Origin: an uncultured Prosthecobacter sp.
GTDB lineage: Bacteria; Verrucomicrobiota; Verrucomicrobiia; Verrucomicrobiales; Verrucomicrobiaceae
DNA length: 9,464 bases
Assembly: GCA_937941745.1 (NCBI GenBank)
Contig: CALDGV010000574.1
Coordinates: 1-9,464 of the forward strand
Direction of reading: 5' to 3'
Under the pieces are notes generated by a model. It was given only the letters and a program-made list of their open reading frames with translations, did no database searches and was not told where the DNA came from. Shown in pieces: positions 1 to 6,176 of the stretch. The translations under genes and the position numbers were made by a program. Position 1 is the first letter of the stretch. Every line of letters begins with the position of its first letter.

Positions 1-319
1 GATCGCCGCCCTGAAGGCAGGCCTGCCGCCGGTGGAGAAAGCCTTTGCCGAAGCACGCGCCAAGCTCGAATCCGACATCAAGGTGCTAGATGGCAAAAAG
101 GCTGAGGTCGCCAAGGCCACGGAAGCCCTCGAAGCCACCAAGGCCAAGAAAGCCAGCGCCGAGGCCGCCATCGCCGCCGCAGAGAAAGACAATCCCCAGC
201 GCGACAAGAACCTCGCCGAGATCAACGCCGAACTCGCCAAGATGCAGCCGCAGCTCGAACCGCTGCGCACCAAGGTGAAGCAGCTTGAAGCGCAGTATCT
301 CACGATGCTGCCGAAGTGA
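1..319 (+). CDS. C-terminal part of an unidentified coiled-coil protein (5' end outside window)
   Basis: The reading frame is open from base 2 to the TGA at 317-319, with no stop upstream, so the gene begins before the window; the GTG at 32 is only an internal codon. About 105 residues are visible. They are dominated by Ala, Lys and Glu with heptad-like spacing (for example KKAEVAKATEALEATKAKK and LAEINAELAKMQPQLEPLR) and contain no aromatic core until the last residues (QYLTMLPK). This predicts a long helical coiled coil forming the protein's C-terminus. No catalytic motif is visible and I do not recognise the family. The coiled coil could be the tail of a larger multi-domain protein, but the domain that would identify it lies outside the window. 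Its stop overlaps the next gene's GTG by 4 bp (GTGA at 316-319), so the two are probably transcribed together and may be translationally coupled. Confidence 0.75.
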   Translation, partial: IAALKAGLPPVEKAFAEARAKLESDIKVLDGKKAEVAKATEALEATKAKKASAEAAIAAAEKDNPQRDKNLAEINAELAKMQPQLEPLRTKVKQLEAQYLTMLPK

Positions 320-1434
320 GGAAAGACCTGCCCCTGCCGCCCGGCTGCGTCGCCGCATGCCGGGCGTGCCATCACCGGACCTGGGAAGCCGGGGCGAGCA
401 CGGCCCAGAAAGAAGCCTTTCTACACACCCTCCTGGGTCGCTGGCAGGAGCAGTTGCAGCCGCTGAGCCTGCCTGAGCCACACCGGCGCTGGCATTACCG
501 CACACGGGTAAAGCTGTCCACCCGCTGGCAGGAAGGGCGCTGGGAGTGCGGCATGGAACCGCGTGATGACTTCATCCCCCTGCCCGACTGCCCGGTTCAT
601 GCTTCCTGGGTGAATGCCGCCTTTGCCGCCATCCTCACCGCCCTGCCCGGCCCGGCAGAACTGCCTCTGCGCTACCTCGTGCAGAGCGGCGGCATCACCA
701 CCCTGATCGTCAAGGCCGCGCCAGCCCAGGTCGCCCGGCTCATGCCCGACCTCACTGCACGCCTGCAGGGACTCGGCCTGGAGCACCACATTCAGGCCCT
801 GAAAGTACATGCCCATCCTGCGGCAGGGCGGCGGCTCTTTGCTAAAAACGGCTGGTTCACCGTCTTTGGTCCCGACTGGGTGCAGGATGATGCCGGACTC
901 TGGCACGGCCCCACTTCATTCCAGCAGGCGCTGCCGGAAATGTACCGCGCCTCGGTTCAGGCCGCAGAGCACTGGCTTCAGCCCGGCCCCGACGATGCCG
1001 TGGTGGACCTCTACTGCGGCATTGGCGCCACGCTTCAGCGTTGGACCGCCGCCGGAGCCCGCACCCTCGGCATCGAGGCCAGTGTGGAGGCCATCGCCGC
1101 AGCCCGGCGCAATGCACCGGAAGCCACCGCCCTCGTCGGCTACTGTGCCAGCCGCCTGCCCCAGCTTCGAACCTTCGCCGCAGAGGCTGCGCGCCGCACT
1201 CTGGCTTATGTCAATCCGCCACGCACGGGTTTGGAACCGGAAATCAGCACCTGGCTCGGCAGCGAGCTGCATCCGCAGCGCATCGCCTACCTTTCCTGCA
1301 GTCCTGGCACCTTGCGGCGCGACCTCCTGCTTCTTGAAGCCCAGGGCTTCCGCATCTCCCGCATCCAGCCCTACGATTTCTTTCCGCAGACGCACCATGT
1401 TGAGGTGCTCGCCTGCCTGGAAAGCACGTCTTGA
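316..1434 (+). CDS. Class I SAM-dependent RNA uracil-5-methyltransferase, TrmA/RlmD (RumA) family
   Basis: The 372-aa product belongs to the family that methylates C5 of a uracil in rRNA or tRNA through a covalent cysteine adduct. Cys11, Cys15, Cys18 and Cys92 (DCPVH) have the arrangement of the 4Fe-4S ligands of RlmD-type enzymes. The SAM-binding motif I is DLYCGIGATL (231-240), followed by GIEAS (252-256). The catalytic cysteine is expected at Cys328 in LSCSPGTLRRDL, and the C-terminus has the family signature FFPQTHHVEVL with Glu363 as the expected base. The usual D-P-P-R motif reads N-P-P-R here (300-303), which is unusual. No N-terminal TRAM domain is present, so the protein is shorter than E. 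coli RlmD (about 430 aa). The GTG start gives a 4-bp overlap with the upstream gene and keeps the cysteine cluster; no Shine-Dalgarno sequence precedes it. Whether it acts on 23S rRNA (RlmC/RlmD-like) or tRNA (TrmA-like) cannot be settled by eye; the cysteines favour the RlmD side. Confidence 0.9.
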   Translation: MRKDLPLPPGCVAACRACHHRTWEAGASTAQKEAFLHTLLGRWQEQLQPLSLPEPHRRWHYRTRVKLSTRWQEGRWECGMEPRDDFIPLPDCPVHASWVNAAFAAILTALPGPAELPLRYLVQSGGITTLIVKAAPAQVARLMPDLTARLQGLGLEHHIQALKVHAHPAAGRRLFAKNGWFTVFGPDWVQDDAGLWHGPTSFQQALPEMYRASVQAAEHWLQPGPDDAVVDLYCGIGATLQRWTAAGARTLGIEASVEAIAAARRNAPEATALVGYCASRLPQLRTFAAEAARRTLAYVNPPRTGLEPEISTWLGSELHPQRIAYLSCSPGTLRRDLLLLEAQGFRISRIQPYDFFPQTHHVEVLACLESTS

Positions 1435-1467
1435 AGCGCCGCCGCCGCGTAACAAAATGCACCTGCC

Positions 1468-1638
1468 ATGAAAACACGTCCTTGTGCCCTCGCCCTCGTC
1501 GCCGTCGTCCTTCTGTGCCAGTGCCGCGGCAGCGGCGGACCCGCCCAGCGCGTCGGGTATGAGATGGACCGCGCCGCCTACAAGGTCGGCGGCGGCATCG
1601 CGCGCGCCGGACACTCCATCCAGCGCGCCGCCCGCTAG
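1468..1638 (+). CDS. Small lipoprotein-like or secreted peptide, 56 aa (hypothetical)
   Basis: An ATG at 1468 opens a 56-codon frame ending in TAG at 1636-1638. The N-terminus is MKTRPCALALVAVVLLCQC: a positively charged start, a hydrophobic stretch of about 12 residues, then Cys17 and Cys19. This resembles a short lipoprotein signal, although VLLC is not a textbook lipobox. The remaining 37 residues are Gly-, Ala- and Arg-rich, with a mature part ending in GHSIQRAAR. The gene follows the methyltransferase stop by 33 bp on the same strand and ends 3 bp from the convergent gene at 1642. No Shine-Dalgarno sequence is visible, as elsewhere in this window. I do not recognise a family. It could be a chance frame in GC-rich DNA, but a signal-like N-terminus directly after an ATG in an otherwise gene-free slot favours a real gene. 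Confidence 0.5.
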   Translation: MKTRPCALALVAVVLLCQCRGSGGPAQRVGYEMDRAAYKVGGGIARAGHSIQRAAR

Positions 1639-1641
1639 GCC

Positions 1642-2814
1642 TCAAAAGGTCGCGTGCACCCGCGCCAGCGCCATCAGCATGTAGGAGGTCGTCAGCGTCG
1701 TGTCGCTCTCCATCCAGCGGCCCTCGCTGTTCGCCCAGGATCCGTCCCCCTTCTGGATGCTCAGCAGCTTGCCCGCCAGGTCGGCACGCCAGTCAATCAC
1801 CTTGCCATCCTTCGTCTTCAGAAAGTCCACATCGGCGATCGCCAGCGCCTTCGCCATCGTGTGGAAGTAGTAGAACATTCCCTGCGCGCCCAGGCCCGGG
1901 TTCTCGTCGAGCGTGTAGTTCTCGCTCAGCCACTGTAGCACCGCCTTCACATTCGCATCGTCCTTGCCCACCCCTGCATAGATGAAGCTCAGCAGACCCG
2001 CATAACTGATGCTGCCGTAGCTGCGCAGCGCCGTGCGGCCATCCGGCGTCTTGGTTTCACCACCACGTGTCTCGCCAGGGCTGTAGATGAAACCGCCCTT
2101 GTCCTTCGGGTCCGTGCTCACCCATGAGGCCTTGTTCGACTCCGGCATGTTCTGACAGTTCTTGATGAACTGGATCGCTGCCGAGTAGTTCAGCTGCGGT
2201 TCAGCCTTCCCTGCGTCCCCTTTGTCCGCCAGCAGTTCCTGCGCGTAATACAGCGCCTCCAGGGCAAAGTGCGTGTTCGAAAGGTCCGCATGCGCCGGGT
2301 TGTTCGGCTTTGGCGTCCCATAGCCCACGCCACCGTCAAAGGGATTGTCCAGCTTCCCCTTCTCATCGAAATCGTTCTGCTGCCCAATGATGAACCGCCG
2401 CGCCGCCAGCAGCGTCGCCTCACGTTCCTGGCTCGGTGCCAGCATTAGCGCCGTCAGCGCCAGCGAGGTGTTGTAGTTCGCCCGCGCCTTCACGTAGATG
2501 CCGCCGTCCGGCTGCACGTTCTTCATCAGAAAGGCGATCCCCTTCTCCGCCTCCGGCGGCAGCGGATCGCTCGGCTTGCGCTCCGGCGCCAGCAGCAGGC
2601 TCGTCACCGCCAGCGCCGTGAAGGCCACCGGTTCCGCATCGCCCCACTGCCCTGTCTCCGGATTCTGCTTCGATTTCAGAAAGGCCAGCCCACGGTCGTA
2701 GGCCAGGCGGATCTCCTGCTTCAGGGATTCATGCCGGGCCGGCTGGGTCGCAGCCTGGGAAAAAACGATCTGCGGCGCAGCCAGCAGCAGCGCGAAAGTA
2801 GCTTGGGCTTTCAT
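1642..2814 (-). CDS. Secreted alpha/alpha-toroid protein with prenyltransferase/squalene-cyclase-type repeats
   Basis: The 390-aa product starts with a signal peptide (hydrophobic residues 5-17, likely cleavage near FSQA-A at 18-22). The rest consists of about six helical repeats, each ending in an aromatic/Gly loop of the QW type: AFLKSKQNPETGQWG (44-58), AFLMKNVQPDGGIY (94-107), FIIGQQN leading to GGVGYG (141-166), FIKNCQN leading to GGFIY (217-244), LQWLSENYTLDENPG (293-307) and LLSIQKGDGSW (350-360). This is the six-hairpin alpha/alpha-barrel layout shared by terpene cyclases and protein prenyltransferase beta subunits. The DxDD acid of squalene-hopene cyclases is absent and the protein is far shorter than those enzymes (about 630 aa), so cyclase activity is not supported. 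Such secreted toroids are common, and uncharacterised, in Planctomycetes and Verrucomicrobia. Its ATG overlaps the stop of the upstream YdjY-like gene (ATGA, 2811-2814), so the two should be translationally coupled. It converges with the small plus-strand ORF 3 bp away. Confidence 0.88.
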   Translation of the reverse strand: MKAQATFALLLAAPQIVFSQAATQPARHESLKQEIRLAYDRGLAFLKSKQNPETGQWGDAEPVAFTALAVTSLLLAPERKPSDPLPPEAEKGIAFLMKNVQPDGGIYVKARANYNTSLALTALMLAPSQEREATLLAARRFIIGQQNDFDEKGKLDNPFDGGVGYGTPKPNNPAHADLSNTHFALEALYYAQELLADKGDAGKAEPQLNYSAAIQFIKNCQNMPESNKASWVSTDPKDKGGFIYSPGETRGGETKTPDGRTALRSYGSISYAGLLSFIYAGVGKDDANVKAVLQWLSENYTLDENPGLGAQGMFYYFHTMAKALAIADVDFLKTKDGKVIDWRADLAGKLLSIQKGDGSWANSEGRWMESDTTLTTSYMLMALARVHATF

Positions 2815-3596
2815 GGTTGGGCGGGGGTGATGATGACAGTTACGGGGGTTCCTTCGTCAGGAATGTTTTCAGGCAGGGAAATCCACAGGTCGTCGCGCCA
2901 GTTTCCCTTGGCCGGAGAGTTCAGGATCGCGCCACGGTCCAGCCATACGGCGATCACACTGCCCTCGTGCTGCGCGATGAAGCCGCGCTCATCTATGTAC
3001 GACCCATTGAAGATCCAGGTGTCCAGGTCCGAGGGTGGCTTCCGTAGATCGCTGTTCTGCACCATCAGGATCAAAGGCGCGCGCTTGATCTCCGCTCCCG
3101 CCTTCCATTCCACCTCGATCTTCACCCGGTTCGCCCCCTGGTCCTTCGGCGGCTCCTCCTTCCAGATTTTCGGCCGCTCCTCTTCCGGCACATGCTTCAG
3201 CAGCCCCTCCGTCGCAGGCTGGTAGTTTGCCAGCAGTAGCGCCACCTGGATCGCCGTCGGCTTCATTGTCGTCGTCAGCACTGTCTCATGCGTCTTGCCC
3301 GTGTCCGTCGTCAGCAGGTATTCGATCGGCGCCTTCTTCAGGCATACCTGCGCAGGCAGCCGCACCTCCCGTGTCGCCGCATTGATGCGGATCCCGTCCA
3401 GGTCATACTCCGTCGCGGAAAGCTTCTTCAGCTTCTGCTGCGCCTCCGCCAGCTGCTTCGCCCCATCCACCACAGGCTGGCCCGCCACCGCAGGCGCAGG
3501 CGGCGGCTGCTGTCCGGCCGCGGACAGCACGCACACGAGGAAAAAGAAGGCGCAGGAGCGGCTCATGCAGGCAGTGAAACGAAGGTAGGAGCGCAT
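2811..3596 (-). CDS. Secreted YdjY-like protein of unknown function
   Basis: The product is 261 aa if translation starts at the ATG 3594-3596. The frame extends upstream to 3677, but those 27 residues are polar and would bury the signal sequence. An alternative ATG at 3566 gives MSRSCAFFFLVCVLSAAG directly. The hydrophobic segment SCAFFFLVCVLSAAG (14-28) is a signal peptide, followed by a Pro/Ala-rich linker (31-42) and a short charged helix (47-59). The core has the pattern seen in YdjY-domain proteins: an initial Y-D-x-D-G-I-R-I-N (64-72), RLPAQVCL (79-86), IEYLLTTDTGKTHETVL (91-107), then a Thr-rich strand and a helix AIQVALLLANYQP. The C-terminal half (158-261) is beta-rich with W164, W194, W218 and W233. 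YdjY proteins have no established biochemical role. The gene is about 100 bp downstream of the propeller gene and overlaps the toroid gene by 4 bp. The GGGGGA just before the ATG is too close to be a normal ribosome binding site. Confidence 0.72.
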   Translation of the reverse strand: MRSYLRFTACMSRSCAFFFLVCVLSAAGQQPPPAPAVAGQPVVDGAKQLAEAQQKLKKLSATEYDLDGIRINAATREVRLPAQVCLKKAPIEYLLTTDTGKTHETVLTTTMKPTAIQVALLLANYQPATEGLLKHVPEEERPKIWKEEPPKDQGANRVKIEVEWKAGAEIKRAPLILMVQNSDLRKPPSDLDTWIFNGSYIDERGFIAQHEGSVIAVWLDRGAILNSPAKGNWRDDLWISLPENIPDEGTPVTVIITPAQP

Positions 3597-3697
3597 TCCC
3601 CCATTTGATTCCAGCTTTTCGCCCTCGCAATCGCCACTTGGACAGCTTTTGACCATTCCGCCCCGGCCAGCAGACAATCAACAACGAACCTTGCAGC

Positions 3698-4726
3698 TCA
3701 GACACGCTCCAGCTTGATGGGGACTGTGTTGCCGGAGGCAAACTGGGCGACATAAAGACTATGATCAGGAGTGACGACGAGATCATGCGGATGAATGAAA
3801 ACCGGCTCCTGGTGTTTCATCGACTGAAGACGCCCCTGGTCATCGTAAGCTGGCGGGGTGCCGGCAATGTTGGAAACGACCTTGAGTTCGGCATCGAGGA
3901 CGGAAACGAAGCCGCGTGAGTTGCGGTCCTTGGGCCAGTTGTCGGCGAGGTGGGCGACAAAGTGGTGCGCTCCATGCCGACGGATCTGGCGAGGGTTGCC
4001 GCCAGGAAGGTCCACCTCCTGGAGCTTTTGCCCCTCCAGGGAGAGGCGCAGGAGATGCTGCTGATCACTCATCGCAATGAGAAGGCTGGCTGGACCAGAA
4101 GCAGGCTCATCAGCCATGCCGCCATGAGGCCCCCAATGAACAATCCCACCCTCCTGACCGCCAAAGATGTGGGTGAAGTTTCCAGCAGAGTTGTAACGGG
4201 TGATGTAGTCGCGACCGTAGCCATCCAGGACGAAGAAGCTGCCGTCGGCAAGATGGAGGGTCCAGGAGGGCTTGTAGTCGGCCTCGCGCGTGTATTTGCC
4301 CTTATGGGCTGGCCAGCGCCACTCCTGAAGCATCTCACCATCAAGGGTGGTTTTGACGATTCGGTGGGTCTGGAGGCAGGTGATGAAGAGGACTTGGCGG
4401 CTGCCTTCAGTGACGATGGACAGGCCGTGGGCTCCAGGGAACTGGGTGCCCCATTTGCGGACCAGCCTGCCAGCTTGGTCATAGATGATGACGTTGTTGG
4501 CGGTATGATCGGTGAGAAGGATGAGATGACCTTCCCGGTCATGGACGATGCCATGACAGTTTTTAACGGGAGTCTTTTCATCCAGCGCGCCCCAGCCAGG
4601 GACGACACGGTAGCGAAAGTCCCCCTGTCCAACCATGGGAGAGGCGGCTCTGACAAAAGGAAAGCCCGCCACCATTCCGGCGGCGCTTGCTTGAAGAAAG
4701 CGACGGCGGCTGGGGGCGGGCGTCAT
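3698..4726 (-). CDS. Tat-exported six-bladed beta-propeller (NHL / amidating-lyase-like) protein
   Basis: The 342-aa product has a twin-arginine signal, SRRRFLQASAAGMVAG (6-21), with probable cleavage near VRAA-S (25-29), so it should be exported already folded. The body is a run of about six blades in the NHL/6-bladed class, with recognisable turns such as DREGHLILLTDH (63-74), YDQAGRLVRKWGTQFPGAHG (82-101), LADGSFFVLDGYGRDYITRY (159-178) and PHDLVVTPDHSLYVAQF (313-329). Histidines recur at blade entries (CHG H58, AHG H100, PHG H201, AHH H254/H255, PHD H314), which recalls the central metal site of peptidyl-alpha-hydroxyglycine alpha-amidating lyase. Lyase activity is not demonstrated, and these PVC-group proteins are usually annotated only as six-bladed propellers. 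The ATG lies 18 bp after the argG stop on the same strand, so it probably shares the argG transcript. The closing segment NTVPIKLERV is the last strand, so the gene looks intact. Confidence 0.85.
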   Translation of the reverse strand: MTPAPSRRRFLQASAAGMVAGFPFVRAASPMVGQGDFRYRVVPGWGALDEKTPVKNCHGIVHDREGHLILLTDHTANNVIIYDQAGRLVRKWGTQFPGAHGLSIVTEGSRQVLFITCLQTHRIVKTTLDGEMLQEWRWPAHKGKYTREADYKPSWTLHLADGSFFVLDGYGRDYITRYNSAGNFTHIFGGQEGGIVHWGPHGGMADEPASGPASLLIAMSDQQHLLRLSLEGQKLQEVDLPGGNPRQIRRHGAHHFVAHLADNWPKDRNSRGFVSVLDAELKVVSNIAGTPPAYDDQGRLQSMKHQEPVFIHPHDLVVTPDHSLYVAQFASGNTVPIKLERV

Positions 4727-4744
4727 GGAACTGGATGCTAGAGC

Positions 4745-5989
4745 TTAGCGGCCGAGGTTTTTCGCACCATTCACCTGGCTGTTCACGCGGAGGCGCAGTC
4801 CGTTGAGGCGGATGAAGCCGGTGGCGTCGTCCTGGTTGTAGGCCTTCGTCGGGTCCGCCTCCATCGTGGCGATGTGCGGATTGTAGAGGCTGAACTGGCT
4901 CTGGCGGCCTGCGGCATGGATGCCACCCTTGTAAAGCTTCACGCGGACGGTGCCGGAGACGTTCTTCTGGCTCTCGGTGACCAGTGCCTGAAGGGCAAGA
5001 CGCTCAGGAGCATACCAGAAGCCGTTGTACACGAGCTTGGCATACTCAGGAATGAGGCTGTCGCGCAAGTGCATGACCTCACGGTCCATGGTGAGGGATT
5101 CGATCTGACGGTGCGCGAAGTGCAGGATGGCACCGCCGGGAGTTTCATAGACACCACGGCTCTTCATTCCGACGAAGAGGTTTTCCACCATGTCCACTCG
5201 GCCGACGCCATGCTTGCCGCCCAGTTTGTTCAGGGCCTTCATGACCTGCAGAGGATTCATGGGCTTGCTGTTGACCGCGACGCAGTTGCCCTTTTCGAAG
5301 TCGAGCACGACGTATTCAGCCTTGTCCGGAGCATCTTCAGGGAAGACGGAGAGGGTGGTGAAGTAGTCGCGGTACTTGGTGTCACCGGCGTTGAACCAGG
5401 GGTCTTCCAGGATGCCTGCCTCATAGCTGATGTGGAGGAGGTTGCGGTCCATGGAGAAGGGCTTCTTGGCACTGGCCTGGACGGGGATCTTCTTGTCTTC
5501 GCAGTACTGGATCATCTCAGCGCGGCCGGGGAACTGGTTACGGAACCGCTCATCACGCCAGGGGGCGATGATTTCGAGGTCAGGAGCCAGGGCGGCGGCG
5601 GTCAGTTCGAAGCGAACCTGGTCATTGCCCTTGCCGGTGGCACCGTGGCCAATGGCGGTGGCACCTTCTGCCTTGGCGATTTCCACCATGCGCTTGGCAA
5701 TCAGAGGACGGGCAATGGAGGTGCCGAGGAAATACTGCCCCTCATAAATGGCACCAGCCTGCATCATCGGGAAGATGAAGTCGCGGGCAAACTCCTCCTG
5801 GAGGTCGTCCACGTAGATCTTGGAGGCTCCAGTCTTCTTGGCCTTGGCGTTCAGTCCCTTGAGCTCATCGTCCTGGCCGATGTTCGCACAGAAGGCGATC
5901 ATTTCGGCATCGTAGGTTTCTTTGATCCAGGAAAGGAGAACGGAGGTGTCGAGACCACCGGAATAGGCGAGGACGATTTTTTTCTTCAT
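4745..5989 (-). CDS. argG: Argininosuccinate synthase
   Basis: The enzyme catalyses the ATP-dependent condensation of citrulline and aspartate to argininosuccinate, the penultimate step of arginine synthesis, in the cytoplasm. Starting at the ATG 5987-5989 the product is 414 aa, close to the roughly 400 aa typical of the family. The frame extends 17 codons upstream to 6040, but the family begins at [17 protein letters not shown]. Residues 10-16 (SGGLDTS) are the ATP-pyrophosphatase P-loop. [18 protein letters not shown] (82-99) and [15 protein letters not shown] (114-128) are the two family signatures that bind citrulline, aspartate and ATP. No frameshift or missing motif was seen. No other arg gene is in the window, so the arginine pathway is dispersed; the downstream neighbour is an unrelated exported propeller gene. 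No Shine-Dalgarno sequence and no obvious ARG box were found upstream. Confidence 0.97.
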   Translation of the reverse strand: MKKKIVLAYSGGLDTSVLLSWIKETYDAEMIAFCANIGQDDELKGLNAKAKKTGASKIYVDDLQEEFARDFIFPMMQAGAIYEGQYFLGTSIARPLIAKRMVEIAKAEGATAIGHGATGKGNDQVRFELTAAALAPDLEIIAPWRDERFRNQFPGRAEMIQYCEDKKIPVQASAKKPFSMDRNLLHISYEAGILEDPWFNAGDTKYRDYFTTLSVFPEDAPDKAEYVVLDFEKGNCVAVNSKPMNPLQVMKALNKLGGKHGVGRVDMVENLFVGMKSRGVYETPGGAILHFAHRQIESLTMDREVMHLRDSLIPEYAKLVYNGFWYAPERLALQALVTESQKNVSGTVRVKLYKGGIHAAGRQSQFSLYNPHIATMEADPTKAYNQDDATGFIRLNGLRLRVNSQVNGAKNLGR

Positions 5990-6176
5990 GAAGAGTCGGG
6001 GAGAGGGGCGCGAGACTAGGCCGTGTTTCCTTTCCCGCAAGGAGTGAAAGCCTCCTGGAGGAAGGATGCCCTGGCCTGATGCGGAAGTCTCAGCGTGCCG
6101 CCTTGACCCTGGAGCGCATCCATCTAATCTCCGCGCCCGTTTTTAGACCCCCTACCCCAAACTACCTGAAATCCCC
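5990..6176. promoter_or_regulatory. Divergent argG / htpG intergenic region with weak candidate promoters
   Basis: This 187-bp gap separates two divergently transcribed housekeeping genes, so it must hold both promoters. For htpG the best sigma70-like pair I can see is TTGACC at 6103-6108 and TAATCT at 6125-6130, with a 16-bp spacer; a better -10 match, TCTAAT (6123-6128), sits only 14 bp from that -35. For argG on the minus strand, TTGCGG (complement of 6035-6040) and TAGTCT (complement of 6013-6018) are 16 bp apart but match poorly. No CIRCE element (TTAGCACTC-N9-GAGTGCTAA) was found, so HrcA control of htpG is not supported. A short palindrome, CCTCCTGGAGG, lies near 6051-6061. Confidence 0.35.

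Noticed and set aside
809..1471. 220-codon plus-strand frame inside the methyltransferase gene
   Set aside because: The Ser/Pro/Arg-rich translation is typical of an out-of-frame reading of GC-rich DNA, and it overlaps the motif-bearing frame.
1602..1628. Hairpin GCGCGCCGG / CCAGCGCGC as a terminator between the convergent genes
   Set aside because: It has a mismatch, a 9-nt loop and no U-tract, and lies within the small ORF; GC-rich coding DNA gives such stems by chance.
1642..2814. Annotation of the toroid protein as a squalene-hopene cyclase or prenyltransferase
   Set aside because: No DxDD motif or zinc-binding prenyltransferase residues were seen, it is too short for a cyclase, and it is secreted.
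3950..4741. 263-codon plus-strand frame opposite the propeller gene
   Set aside because: The minus-strand frame has a Tat signal and propeller repeats; this one is a shadow with no family features.
4874..6019. 381-codon open frame on the plus strand opposite argG
   Set aside because: It is antisense to a clear argG; its translation has no recognisable domain and its length follows from the codon bias of the real gene.
5990..6176. CIRCE/HrcA or ARG-box control of the htpG/argG region
   Set aside because: Neither the TTAGCACTC/GAGTGCTAA palindrome nor a convincing ARG-box pair is present.
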